Source of the DNA: an uncultured Mycoplasmatota bacterium | GTDB lineage: Bacteria; Bacillota_I; Bacilli_A; RF39; UBA660 | DNA: 32,580 nt | Assembly: GCA_945948625.1 (NCBI GenBank) | Contig: CAMFBT010000005.1 | Coordinates: 1-32,580, forward strand | Direction: 5' to 3' | Notes under the pieces: model-generated | Seen by the model: only the letters and a program-made list of their open reading frames with translations | What the model was told of the DNA's origin: nothing | Databases searched by the model: none | Position numbers and translations under genes: made by a program | Shown here: positions 1 through 9,903 of the stretch, piece by piece | Numbering within the stretch: the first letter of the stretch is position 1 | How the letters are laid out: each line of letters begins with the position of its first letter

Positions 1-25
1 AAGATTTGAATGTTTTGATGTAATA

Positions 26-358
26 TTGTTTTATTTTGGTATTGTTTTTCATGTAATATTTACTATATTTTCTTTAATATTAATTATTTATAATATTATT
101 TATTCTGAACATTTTAATAGTTTTGATATTGCTATTTCTTTGGGAATGTTTATATTGAATTTTTTAATTGGTGTTATTTTTAGAATGTTTGTTATTAAGA
201 AATGTAATAAGGGTATTAAGGATAATTTGAACGGAATATTATTATTTGATTTTTTTATATTCAGTTGGGTTCCAATTAATTTTATTTGTTTATTTATTAA
301 AAATTGTAATTGGGATCATATTAAGCATGATAGAAATGTTGATACTTTAAATATTTAG
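26..358 (+). CDS. small hypothetical membrane protein
   Basis: 110-aa ORF, strongly hydrophobic with about three TM segments; followed directly by a terminator-like hairpin. Confidence 0.55.
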   Translation: MFYFGIVFHVIFTIFSLILIIYNIIYSEHFNSFDIAISLGMFILNFLIGVIFRMFVIKKCNKGIKDNLNGILLFDFFIFSWVPINFICLFIKNCNWDHIKHDRNVDTLNI

Positions 359-387
359 AGATAATAATTAATTTTATTATCTCTTTT
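357..387 (+). terminator. Rho-independent terminator
   Basis: Perfect inverted repeat AGAGATAATAA-TTAATT-TTATTATCTCT followed by T run. Confidence 0.75.
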
Positions 388-432
388 ATATGAAAGTGTG
401 TTATAATTTAGATAAATAGGAGAGTGATTAAT

Positions 433-1158
433 ATGAAATTTGTTAAAAAAATTATGCTTTTTGTTTTTGTTTTGCTTATTTTAACTGGGTGTGGTAGAGA
501 TGATGATAAAATTATTATGGTAACTGAGGCTGGCTTTGCTCCGTATGAATATTATGATAATGGGGAGATTGTTGGTGTTGATGTTGATATAGCAAAAGAG
601 ATTGCTAAAGAATTGGGAAAAGAACTTGTTATTAAGGATATTGCTTTTGATTCTATTATAAATGAAGTTAGAACTGGTAAAGCTGATTTTGGAGCTGCTG
701 GTATTAGTTATAGTGATGAGAGGGCAAAGAAAGTTGATTTTTCAATTAACTATTCTGTTAGTAAGCAAGTTGTTATTGTAAATGAGAATAGTAATCTTAC
801 TATTAATGATATTGCTAATAAGAAAATAGCTGTACAACTAGGTAGCATTGCCGATACTTTTGTTACAGAAAATTATAAAGCTGCTATTATTGTTAGACAA
901 AAGAAATATTTGGCCGCTATAGAAGATTTAAAAGCAGGTAAAGTAGATTGTGTTGTTATGGATGAACTTCCTGCTAGGGAGATTATTAATAGTAATGTTG
1001 GTCTTAAAATTTTAGATGGTTCTCTTACTAATGATAGTTATGGTATGATAGTTAAAAAAGGTAATACTGAGTTATTGGAAACTATTAATAAAGTTCTTAA
1101 TAGGCTTTCTAGTGATGGTTCTATTGATAGATTTATTATTAATCATACTGAGAAATAG
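433..1158 (+). CDS. amino-acid ABC transporter substrate-binding lipoprotein
   Basis: Lipobox LTGCG, family 3 solute-binding pattern (EAGFAPYEYYDNGEIVGVDVDIAKEIAKEL); SD AGGAGAG upstream of ATG at 433; followed by permease and ATPase. Confidence 0.9.
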   Translation: MKFVKKIMLFVFVLLILTGCGRDDDKIIMVTEAGFAPYEYYDNGEIVGVDVDIAKEIAKELGKELVIKDIAFDSIINEVRTGKADFGAAGISYSDERAKKVDFSINYSVSKQVVIVNENSNLTINDIANKKIAVQLGSIADTFVTENYKAAIIVRQKKYLAAIEDLKAGKVDCVVMDELPAREIINSNVGLKILDGSLTNDSYGMIVKKGNTELLETINKVLNRLSSDGSIDRFIINHTEK

Positions 1159-1167
1159 GTGGTATAG

Positions 1168-1899
1168 ATGAATACTTATATGAGATTCTTTGATAAAATA
1201 TTTACTTTTTTTAAAAGTATTGGGGAAAGTTTTTATGATAGTGTTATTTATGATAATAGATATGAATTTATATTAAAGGGATTATTTCATACTATAATTA
1301 TTGCTTTTTTTGCTGTTATTATTGGCATTATTATTGGTATTATTATTGCTCTTATTAGACATAATTATGATACTAATGGTAAAATGAGGATTGGTAATAA
1401 AGTTTCTACTATATATGTTAATATTATTAGAGGAACTCCTGTTCTTTTACAACTTATGATTATATATTATGTTATTTTTAAGTCTGTAAATGTTAATATT
1501 GTTATTGTAGGTATTTTGGCATTTGGTCTCAATTCTGCTGCTTATGTATCTGAGATTATTAGGTCAGGACTTATATCTGTTGATAAGGGACAAATGGAAG
1601 CTGGACTTGCTTTAGGACTTAGCTATGGTAAGGTTATGAGATATATTATATTGCCTCAGGCTATTAGAAATATTCTTCCAGCTTTAGGTAATGAGTTTAT
1701 TACTTTACTAAAAGAAACTTCTGCTGGAGCATATATTGGAATATTAGAACTTACTAAAGCTTCGGATATTATTGCTTCAAGAACTTATGATTATTTTTTC
1801 CCTCTTATTATAACTGCTTTTATATATTTGATTATGACTTTAGGTTTATCTAAATTAGTTAATGTTATGGAAAGGAGATTATCTAATGCTAGAAGTTAA
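1168..1899 (+). CDS. amino-acid ABC transporter permease (HisM/GlnP type)
   Basis: Membrane protein with EAA-type motif (QMEAGLALGLSYGKVMRYIILPQAIRNILPALGNEFI) and RGTPVLLQL motif. Confidence 0.92.
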   Translation: MNTYMRFFDKIFTFFKSIGESFYDSVIYDNRYEFILKGLFHTIIIAFFAVIIGIIIGIIIALIRHNYDTNGKMRIGNKVSTIYVNIIRGTPVLLQLMIIYYVIFKSVNVNIVIVGILAFGLNSAAYVSEIIRSGLISVDKGQMEAGLALGLSYGKVMRYIILPQAIRNILPALGNEFITLLKETSAGAYIGILELTKASDIIASRTYDYFFPLIITAFIYLIMTLGLSKLVNVMERRLSNARS

Positions 1900-2608
1900 A
1901 AATTTGAAGAAGTGTTTTGGCAATAATGTTGTACTTAAAGATATTAATTTTAAAGTTAATAAGGGAGATATTATTTCTATTGTTGGTCCTTCTGGTAGTG
2001 GTAAATCTACTTTACTTAGATGTATTAACATGATAGAAAAACCTAGTGGTGGTAATATTATTTTTGAAGAAAAATCTCTTATGGATAAAAATACTAATTT
2101 ATCTTTAATTAGGGAAAAAATTGGTATGGTTTTTCAGCAATTTAATTTATTTCCACATCTTACTGTTCTTGATAATATTACTTTGGCTCCTATTAAGTTA
2201 AAGTTAATGAGTGAGGATATAGCTAAAAAGAAAGCTATAGAATTACTTAAAACTATTGATTTAAAAGATAAAGCTGACGAATATCCTAATTCTTTATCTG
2301 GGGGACAAAAACAGAGAGTTGCTATTATTAGAACTTTGATAATGGAACCTGATATTATTTTATTTGATGAACCTACTAGTGCTTTGGATCCTGAAATGGT
2401 AGGAGAAGTATTGGAACTTATTAAAAAAGTTGCTGATACTGGTAAAACAATGATTATTGTATCTCATGAAATGAATTTTGTTAAAAAGATTGCTAATAGA
2501 ATATTATTTCTTGATGAAGGTAAGATTATGTTTGATGGTAAGACTAAAGATTTTTTTAATAGTGATAATGAAAGAATTAAGGAATTTTTATCAAAAATTA
2601 ACAAATAA
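1886..2608 (+). CDS. amino-acid ABC transporter ATP-binding protein (GlnQ type)
   Basis: Walker A GPSGSGKST, signature LSGGQKQR, Walker B IILFDEPTSALDPE. ATG at 1886 preceded by AAGGAGA; short overlap with permease. Confidence 0.93.
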   Translation: MLEVKNLKKCFGNNVVLKDINFKVNKGDIISIVGPSGSGKSTLLRCINMIEKPSGGNIIFEEKSLMDKNTNLSLIREKIGMVFQQFNLFPHLTVLDNITLAPIKLKLMSEDIAKKKAIELLKTIDLKDKADEYPNSLSGGQKQRVAIIRTLIMEPDIILFDEPTSALDPEMVGEVLELIKKVADTGKTMIIVSHEMNFVKKIANRILFLDEGKIMFDGKTKDFFNSDNERIKEFLSKINK

Positions 2609-2609
2609 A

Positions 2610-2638
2610 TTGTAAAAGAAAAAAAAATCTGTTATAAT
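2610..2638 (+). promoter_or_regulatory. predicted SigA promoter of arc operon
   Basis: TTGTAA (2610-2615), 17-bp spacer, TATAAT (2633-2638). Confidence 0.7.
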
Positions 2639-2639
2639 G

Positions 2640-2658
2640 TTATAGTAGGGTACTATAA
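2640..2658. promoter_or_regulatory. candidate operator palindrome at arc promoter
   Basis: Perfect inverted repeat TTATAGTA-GGG-TACTATAA immediately downstream of the -10 box. Confidence 0.55.
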
Positions 2659-2705
2659 TATGGTATTACTTAAAAATAGATGAAAATAGAAAGGGGAGAT
2701 AATTT

Positions 2706-5021
2706 ATGAATCCAATTAATGTAAAAAGTGAGATTGCTCCTTTGAAAAAGGTATTATTACATAGACCTGGTAGTGAATTACTTAATTTAACACCAAATTC
2801 TTTATCTAGATTATTATTTGATGATATTCCTTTTTTACCGGAAGCACAAAAAGAACATGATGAATTTGCTCGTATATTGAAAGAAAATAATATTGAGGTT
2901 GTTTATCTTGAAGATTTAATGGCTGAAGTACTTGAACTTAGTGATGAAATTGAAAATAAATTTATTAGACAATTTATTTTTGAAGCTGGTATTAAAACTC
3001 CAAAATATAAAAATTTGGTTTTTGATTATTTGAAAAGCTTTATTAATAAAAAAGAACTTGTATTAAAAACAATGCAAGGTATTAAATTAGAGGAAATTAA
3101 TAGAGCAAAGAGAGAAGTAGAGAAATCTCTTGTTGATCTTGTTAGTGAAGAATCTGATTTTTTAGCAGATCCTATGCCTAATTTATATTTTACTAGGGAT
3201 CCTTTTGCTAGTGCTGGTAATGGTATTATTTTAAATAGAATGTATTCTGTTACTAGAAATAGAGAAACTATTTATGCTGAATATATATTTAACTATCATC
3301 CTGAATATAAGGGACAAGTTAATAAATATTATGATAGATATTTACCTTATCATATTGAGGGTGGAGATGTTCTTAACTTAAATAATCATATTTTAGCAGT
3401 AGGTATTTCACAAAGAACAGAGGCTGGTGCTATTGATGAACTTGCTAAGAACTTATTTAGAAATCCTGATTGTGAGATTGATACTATTTTAGCATTTAAT
3501 ATTCCAGTTTCAAGGGCATTTATGCATTTGGATACTGTATTTACTCAAATTGATTTTGATAAGTTTACTTATCATCCTGGTATTATGGATACTTTACAAG
3601 TATTTGAAATTACCGAAGGAGATATTCCGGATAGTGATGAGGATTTAAATGTTAAAGAAGTTAATGGCTCTCTTGAAGAAATACTTGAAAAATATTTGGG
3701 TAGAAAAATTACTTTAATTCCTTGTGCTGGTGGGGATAAAATTTCTTCTGAAAGAGAACAATGGAATGATGGTACTAATACTTTATGTATTGCTCCTGGT
3801 GTTGTAGTTGTATATGATAGAAATAATATTACTAATAATATTTTAAGAGAACATGGTATTAAGGTATTTGAAATGCCTAGTGCAGAATTATCTAGAGGTC
3901 GTGGTGGTCCTAGATGTATGAGTATGCCTCTTATTAGAGAGGATTTAGATATGTCTAAGGTTAATATAGATAAGTGTGAAAATGTATCTTCAGTTAAAAA
4001 AGAAAATATTAAAAAAGTAGATAATAAGTTTAATTTTAAAGGTAGAAACTTTTTAACTTTACTTGATTATACTCCTGAAGAAATTAGATATCTTTTGGAT
4101 TTATCTAAAGATTTAAAAGATAAAAAACATAGGGGTATAGAGCATAGATATTTAGATGGTAAAAATATTGTTCTTTTATTTGAAAAAACTTCTACTAGAA
4201 CTAGATGTGCTTTTGAGGTTGCTGGTCTTGATTTAGGTATGGGAGTAACTTACTTAGATCCTGGTAGTTCACAAATGGGAAAGAAAGAAAGTATTGCTGA
4301 TACTGCTAAAGTACTTGGTAGAATGTATGATGGTATTGAATATAGAGGATATGATCAAAAGATAATAGAAGAACTTGCAGAAAATGCAGGGGTTCCGGTA
4401 TGGAATGGTCTTACTAATCAGTTTCATCCTACACAAATGCTTGCAGATGTTATGACTATTGAAGAGAACTTTGGCCATTTAGATGGTATTAAACTAGTTT
4501 TTATGGGAGATGCTAGAAACAATGTTGCTAATTCGTTAATGGTTGTTTGTGCTAAGATGGGTATGAATTTTGTATCTTGTGGGCCTAAAGATTTATGGCC
4601 TGATAATGAACTTGTTAATAAATGTAGAAAAATTGCTGAAGAAACTGGCGGTACAATAGAAATGACTGAAGATGTTATGGAAGCTTCAAAGAATGCAGAT
4701 GTTATTTATACTGATGTTTGGGTTTCAATGGGTGAACCTGATGATGTTTGGGGTGAAAGAATTAAACTTCTTAGTCCATATCAAGTTAATATGAATGTTA
4801 TGAATAATGCTAATTCTAATGCTATATTCTTACATTGTCTTCCATCGTTTCATGATTTAAATACTTCTATTGGTAAAGATATTTATGAAAAGTTTGGTCT
4901 TAAAGAAATGGAAGTTACTGATGAAGTGTTTAATAGTTCTAAATCTAAAGTTTTTGATGAAGCAGAAAATAGATTACATACTATTAAAGCTGTGGTATAT
5001 GCTACGATGAGGGATGAATAA
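2706..5021 (+). CDS. fused arginine deiminase-ornithine carbamoyltransferase (ArcA-ArcB fusion)
   Basis: Continuous 771-aa ORF. N-terminal ADI motifs ([35 protein letters not shown]); C-terminal OTC motifs ([47 protein letters not shown]). arcC and arcD follow. Confidence 0.95.
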   Translation: MNPINVKSEIAPLKKVLLHRPGSELLNLTPNSLSRLLFDDIPFLPEAQKEHDEFARILKENNIEVVYLEDLMAEVLELSDEIENKFIRQFIFEAGIKTPKYKNLVFDYLKSFINKKELVLKTMQGIKLEEINRAKREVEKSLVDLVSEESDFLADPMPNLYFTRDPFASAGNGIILNRMYSVTRNRETIYAEYIFNYHPEYKGQVNKYYDRYLPYHIEGGDVLNLNNHILAVGISQRTEAGAIDELAKNLFRNPDCEIDTILAFNIPVSRAFMHLDTVFTQIDFDKFTYHPGIMDTLQVFEITEGDIPDSDEDLNVKEVNGSLEEILEKYLGRKITLIPCAGGDKISSEREQWNDGTNTLCIAPGVVVVYDRNNITNNILREHGIKVFEMPSAELSRGRGGPRCMSMPLIREDLDMSKVNIDKCENVSSVKKENIKKVDNKFNFKGRNFLTLLDYTPEEIRYLLDLSKDLKDKKHRGIEHRYLDGKNIVLLFEKTSTRTRCAFEVAGLDLGMGVTYLDPGSSQMGKKESIADTAKVLGRMYDGIEYRGYDQKIIEELAENAGVPVWNGLTNQFHPTQMLADVMTIEENFGHLDGIKLVFMGDARNNVANSLMVVCAKMGMNFVSCGPKDLWPDNELVNKCRKIAEETGGTIEMTEDVMEASKNADVIYTDVWVSMGEPDDVWGERIKLLSPYQVNMNVMNNANSNAIFLHCLPSFHDLNTSIGKDIYEKFGLKEMEVTDEVFNSSKSKVFDEAENRLHTIKAVVYATMRDE

Positions 5022-5956
5022 TGAGTAAAATTGTTATTGCTTTAGGTGGTAATGCTTTAGGTAAAAATCCAAGTGAACAGTTATTATTACTTAAAAATGT
5101 TGCTAAAATAATTGTTAATTTGGTTAAGGATGGAAATAAGATTGTTCTTACACATGGAAATGGACCACAGGTAGGACAGATTGCTCTGGCTATGGAGTAT
5201 TCTTCAAATGGAGAAGCTGGTACTCCAATGATGCCTTTTCCTGAATGTGGAAGTATGAGTCAAGGTTATATAGGTTACCAATTACAACAATGTATTCAAA
5301 ATGAGCTTAAAATGCAAGGCATTGTTAAAAATTGTGCAACCTTGATAACACAAGTCTTAGTAGATTCTAAGGATAGTGCTTTTCAGAATCCAAGTAAGCC
5401 TATTGGAATGTTCTATAGTAAAGATGAGGCTATGGAAATTGAAAAAGAAAAGGGCTATACATTTATGGAAGATGCTGGACGTGGTTATAGGAGAGTTGTA
5501 CCATCTCCTGTACCTATAGATATTATTGAGAAGAATGTTATTAAACTTCTTGTTGATAATAATAATATTGTAATTGCTTCTGGTGGTGGAGGAATTCCTG
5601 TAGTACTAGATAAGTCATCAATTAAGGGTGTTGAAGCTGTTATTGATAAAGATAGAACTGCTTCTTTACTTGCTAAATTAATTGGAGCAGATACTTTAAT
5701 GATACTTACTGCGGTTGATAAGGTTTCACTAAATTATAATACTGATAATCAAATTGATTTAGATGTTATTACTGTTAATGATGCAGAAAGATATATTAGT
5801 GAAAATCAATTTGCTAAAGGAAGTATGCTTCCTAAGGTTGAAGCTTGTATTGATTTTGTAAATGAATCTGATGACAGAAAAGCAATTATTAGTTCACTAG
5901 AAAAAGCTAGTGCTGCTATTAAAGGAAAAACTGGTACAATTATTAAGAGGAGGTAG
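5021..5956 (+). CDS. arcC: carbamate kinase
   Basis: [15 protein letters not shown]-terminus, LTHGNGPQVG, VIASGGGGIPVV; start overlaps the stop of the fusion gene (TAATG). Confidence 0.95.
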   Translation: MSKIVIALGGNALGKNPSEQLLLLKNVAKIIVNLVKDGNKIVLTHGNGPQVGQIALAMEYSSNGEAGTPMMPFPECGSMSQGYIGYQLQQCIQNELKMQGIVKNCATLITQVLVDSKDSAFQNPSKPIGMFYSKDEAMEIEKEKGYTFMEDAGRGYRRVVPSPVPIDIIEKNVIKLLVDNNNIVIASGGGGIPVVLDKSSIKGVEAVIDKDRTASLLAKLIGADTLMILTAVDKVSLNYNTDNQIDLDVITVNDAERYISENQFAKGSMLPKVEACIDFVNESDDRKAIISSLEKASAAIKGKTGTIIKRR

Positions 5957-5962
5957 AAAGAA

Positions 5963-7405
5963 ATGGCTAAGAAAAAGGCTAAGGTAATGTTATCGTCTTT
6001 TTCAATTATTCTAATTCTAATTTTTGGTCTTGGAATATTATCACATGTGCTTCCTAATGCACAATTTGTCGGTGAAGATATTGTTAATGGAAGCGGAACT
6101 GTTGGTGCTACTTTATCACAAGTACTAATGGCACCAATATTAGGTTTTGAAGATGCTATTGATGTTGGTATTTTCATTATGATGCTTGGTGGATTACTTG
6201 CTATAATCAACAAAACTGGAGCATTAGAGACTGGTATTAAGGTTTTAGTTCATAAACTAAAAGGAAGAGAAGTTTTATTGATACCTATTTTGATGCTTAT
6301 ATTCTCTATATGTGGTACTACTTATGGTATGCTTGAGGAGACTGTTGGATTCTATGTATTACTTGCTGCTACTATGATGGCTGCTGGTATGGATCCACTT
6401 GTTGGTTCGGCTGTAGTTTTACTTGGTGCTGGTAGTGGATGTTTAGGTTCTACTATTAATCCATTTGCTACTGGAGTTGCTCTTAGTGCTCTTCCTGATG
6501 GTGTAACTGCTAATCAAGGACTTGTACTATTAATTGCAGTATTTTTATGGCTTACAACATTAATTATTTCTATATTATTTGTTATGAGTTATGCTAAAAA
6601 GGTTCAAAGGGATAAGGGTTCTACTTTCTTATCACTTAGAGAACAGAAAGCTGCTGAAAAGAAGTTTGGTCAATTTGAAGATAAGGATAAGAAAGAAGTT
6701 AAATTAACTACTAAACAAAAAGTAACTCTTATCTTATTTGGTCTTACATTCTTAGTAATGATTATTGGATTTGTTCCTTGGGGTGAATTTGGTATTACAT
6801 TCTTTGATAGTTTCACTGGATGGCTTACTGGTTCATCACTTGGTAATTGGTGGTTCTATGAAGCTGCTTTATGGTTTTTAATTATGTCAATTATCATTGC
6901 TATTATTAACAGATTTGGTGAGAAAGGATTTGTTGATACATTTGTAGATGGTGCTGATGATATGATCGGTGTTATTCTAATAATAGCTATAGCTAGAGGT
7001 GCTAGCGTTCTTATGAGACAAACATATTTAGATAATTATATTATTTATAATGCTGCTAATATGCTTGCTAAATTACCTGAACTTGCTTTTGTACCACTAA
7101 ACTATATATTACATGTTATATTATCTGTTTTAGTTCCATCTTCATCTGGACTTGCAACTTTATCTACTCCAATTATTGCTCCACTTGCTTCACAACTTGG
7201 TTATAGTGTAGAAGTTACTATTATGACTTTAGTTGCTGCTAATGGACTTGTTAATTTAATAACTCCTACTTGTGGTGCTATTATGGGTGGACTTGCTCTT
7301 GCTAAAGTTGAGTATTCTACTTGGTTTAGATGGGCATTTAAAATAGTTCTTACTATTATGCTTGTTAATATATTTGTATTATGTTTATTTACTTTATTGG
7401 TATAG
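5963..7405 (+). CDS. arcD: YfcC-family basic amino acid (arginine/ornithine) antiporter
   Basis: 480-aa polytopic protein resembling the YfcC/DcuC-like family; last gene of the arc operon. Confidence 0.85.
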   Translation: MAKKKAKVMLSSFSIILILIFGLGILSHVLPNAQFVGEDIVNGSGTVGATLSQVLMAPILGFEDAIDVGIFIMMLGGLLAIINKTGALETGIKVLVHKLKGREVLLIPILMLIFSICGTTYGMLEETVGFYVLLAATMMAAGMDPLVGSAVVLLGAGSGCLGSTINPFATGVALSALPDGVTANQGLVLLIAVFLWLTTLIISILFVMSYAKKVQRDKGSTFLSLREQKAAEKKFGQFEDKDKKEVKLTTKQKVTLILFGLTFLVMIIGFVPWGEFGITFFDSFTGWLTGSSLGNWWFYEAALWFLIMSIIIAIINRFGEKGFVDTFVDGADDMIGVILIIAIARGASVLMRQTYLDNYIIYNAANMLAKLPELAFVPLNYILHVILSVLVPSSSGLATLSTPIIAPLASQLGYSVEVTIMTLVAANGLVNLITPTCGAIMGGLALAKVEYSTWFRWAFKIVLTIMLVNIFVLCLFTLLV

Positions 7406-7429
7406 TAAAAAGTATATTATATTTTTAAG

Positions 7430-7456
7430 GAACAACTATTTTGGTTGTTCTTTTTA
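7430..7456 (+). terminator. Rho-independent terminator of arc operon
   Basis: GAACAAC-TATTTTG-GTTGTTC followed by TTTTT. Confidence 0.85.
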
Positions 7457-7520
7457 TATGTGTAATTAGATTTTATTTATTTTTTAGATAATATTACATA
7501 TATTTAATTGGGAGGAAATA

Positions 7521-8432
7521 ATGAGTTATAAAGAGTATGTTGGTATGTCCTTGGAATTACATTTGTTTTTTGATCGTATTATGAAAGAACATAGTTTTTT
7601 TATTGAATTGAGTCTTACTGAAAAAAATAAGCAAGAAAAAAATATTGCAAATAATTTTCAAAAATTATTTTCTGATATTTTAGGGAAAATAGTTACTTTA
7701 GCTAATGGAAGAATTAACAATAATTTACTTAATTCTGGAGAAATTGTTACTGATAAAACACTAGAGGCTGAAAGAAAAAGTAGTAATTTAACTCAAATAC
7801 AAATAGATACAAATATTACTTTGATGGAAAGTGAATTAAAAAGTGGCAATCTAATTATAAATGAGGAATTAGTTAATGTTATTAGTAATATTAATAAACA
7901 GACATTACCTATTATTAAAAACTTGATTTATTTTAAGAATGATATTTTAAATAAGGTTTTATCTTGTAATATGTATACTGCTAATTATCCTTTACTTATT
8001 ACTCACATAATTAATGAAGCTAAAATGTATTATAATTTACTTAGTAAGGTTGAAAATAAGGAATCTTTTAGTAATAATTTTATATATGAACAAGAATTGT
8101 TTTGGAATAATATTATGAAAGAACATGCTGAATTTATAAGAGGATTACTAGATCCTAGTGAAAAAGATTTAATTATTACTGCTGGTAAGTATGTTACTGA
8201 ATATGAGATTATTATGCAAAAATATAAAAATAATCCTTCTTATTTGACGGGTATTAGTTTAAATGAAACAATTGATTTTAGAAAATTTAAAATAGCAGGT
8301 GAGGAAGGAATTTTGAATTGTAAAGTTAAGAGTATAATTATTCCTTTACTAGCAGATCATGTTTTAAGAGAGGCAAATCATTTTATTAGAATTTTAAATA
8401 GTGTAAATAGTAATATTATTAAAAGTACTTAA
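7521..8432 (+). CDS. DUF2935-like (hemerythrin-like helical) protein
   Basis: Duplicated pattern (LFFDRIMKEHSFFIELSL and LFWNNIMKEHAEFIRGLLDPSEKDLI) typical of DUF2935 proteins of spore formers; SD GGGAGG. Confidence 0.75.
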   Translation: MSYKEYVGMSLELHLFFDRIMKEHSFFIELSLTEKNKQEKNIANNFQKLFSDILGKIVTLANGRINNNLLNSGEIVTDKTLEAERKSSNLTQIQIDTNITLMESELKSGNLIINEELVNVISNINKQTLPIIKNLIYFKNDILNKVLSCNMYTANYPLLITHIINEAKMYYNLLSKVENKESFSNNFIYEQELFWNNIMKEHAEFIRGLLDPSEKDLIITAGKYVTEYEIIMQKYKNNPSYLTGISLNETIDFRKFKIAGEEGILNCKVKSIIIPLLADHVLREANHFIRILNSVNSNIIKST

Positions 8433-8541
8433 ATTATGATGTGAATACAGATTAGGATATATGAAAGTATTAATAATAGGAGATTAATTATTTGATTAAT
8501 ATAATGATTTATGTTAAGATTATTTTAGAGGTGTCAATTAT

Positions 8542-8970
8542 ATGTTGGTTTATAGAGTTTGTTCTAAAGATGAAATTGATATAATTAATAGAGAAAAAAA
8601 CTTTGATAATGTTGGTAAAAAGTATAAGAGTAATATTTTGTTAAATAATTTTAAATATGATACTAAACTTAGATATTTACATTTTTTTGAAAATTATAGT
8701 GATATATTATATAGTAATACTTTAAAGGGTAAATATATATGTATATATGATATACCTGATGATGTATTATATAATTATAGTGGTATTGGATTTTATCTTG
8801 ATTATATTAATTTTAGAAATATAGTTAAAGTTAATGAATTTGCAATTCCTGTTAAAATATTATTTTATAAATATTTAGTTGATTATTATGAATTAAAAGA
8901 TGATTTGGATTATGAAGATTTTTTAGATTGTAATAAAAAAATAGTTAAGATGAAGAATATAAATGATTAA
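8542..8970 (+). CDS. hypothetical protein (vYRxxSxxEi N-terminus, EFAIPVKI C-terminal motif)
   Basis: 142-aa ORF with SD-like GAGGTG upstream; no confident family. Confidence 0.5.
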   Translation: MLVYRVCSKDEIDIINREKNFDNVGKKYKSNILLNNFKYDTKLRYLHFFENYSDILYSNTLKGKYICIYDIPDDVLYNYSGIGFYLDYINFRNIVKVNEFAIPVKILFYKYLVDYYELKDDLDYEDFLDCNKKIVKMKNIND

Positions 8971-9000
8971 GGTAGTTTTGCTTTATAAGAGAGGAAAATA

Positions 9001-9203
9001 AAAAACGAATATGATTTAGTTTTATCTAAAAGATCTATTAATTTTGGGTTTTAACACATTACAAGTATGATATTGGACCTAATATAAATTGTAAAATAGA
9101 AAGATATATTGTATGTGTTGGATTGAATTTTATTAGAGAAGATATTATTGGTTTTAAGGATAGTCTAGCTGAGCCGGTAGTTTTCTCGAATACTATTTTA
9201 TAA
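9001..9203 (+). pseudogene. decayed CDS remnant
   Basis: Protein-like reading broken across frames: KNEYDLVLSKRSINFGF* then, in another frame (9057-9203), HYKYDIGPNINCKIERYIVCVGLNFIREDIIGFKDSLAEPVVFSNTIL* with no start codon. Confidence 0.35.
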
Positions 9204-9349
9204 AAAAACACCGAATGGTGATGTTAAACCTATTTAGTAGTCATTAATAAAAATTAATGTGAAATCAGTGTGAAGTTGCAATAATTATTAAATTTAATGC
9301 CACAAACATTATTAGACATGTTATAATTAATATGTAGGGAGTGTGCAAA

Positions 9350-9766
9350 ATGGATTATGATAAAATTTTTGAAAAAGATTTAGATAGGAAATTCTTTTAT
9401 ACAGATTATCCTGGTAAAAAAATTGTTGTTGGGAAAATAAGTTTAAATAATGCAATAGCAAGATTAAGTAAAGATGAATATTACACATTAGTAACTTATT
9501 ATAAAGGGGATGTATTACCAGAGCAGTACATACCACTTAATGAATTAACAAGTGATGATGGCACTTTGTTTGCTACATTTAATCCTAATATGCATTTTTT
9601 TGATATATGTATGAATGGGGGTATACAGCGTATTTCTAGATTACCAAATTCTAATTCAGGTAGTCCTAATTACCTTCTTGGACCAGGACCAAATGCGGTA
9701 TCACTAGAAGATTTAATTATGGAACAATATAATGAGTATTTAAAAAACACAGATATCTTCAGTTAA
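9350..9766 (+). CDS. hypothetical protein
   Basis: ATG at 9350 with GGGAG upstream; 138-aa coding-like composition; terminator-like hairpin downstream at 9865-9895. Confidence 0.5.
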   Translation: MDYDKIFEKDLDRKFFYTDYPGKKIVVGKISLNNAIARLSKDEYYTLVTYYKGDVLPEQYIPLNELTSDDGTLFATFNPNMHFFDICMNGGIQRISRLPNSNSGSPNYLLGPGPNAVSLEDLIMEQYNEYLKNTDIFS

Positions 9767-9864
9767 AAGAGGCAGATAGTTTTTTGAATCATTATATCAA
9801 GCAATCTATTTATATGTATTTGTTTAAGGATTAAATATTATTTTTATTGTTTTTCTAAAACATT

Positions 9865-9895
9865 TGGTAACACTAATAATGTTATCATTTTTTTT
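9865..9895 (+). terminator. Rho-independent terminator
   Basis: TGGTAACA-CTAATAA-TGTTATCA (one G-T pair) followed by T run. Confidence 0.6.
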
Positions 9896-9903
9896 GCTGA
9901 ATA

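Noticed and set aside
4269-4478. 69-aa minus-strand ORF
   Set aside because: Lies fully inside the strongly supported ArcA-ArcB fusion; antisense shadow ORF with no SD or family signal.
5806-6213. 135-aa minus-strand ORF
   Set aside because: Antisense to arcC/arcD coding sequence; composition is a reverse-strand artefact.
9327-9536. 69-aa minus-strand ORF
   Set aside because: Antisense to the better supported + ORF at 9350; no recognisable product.
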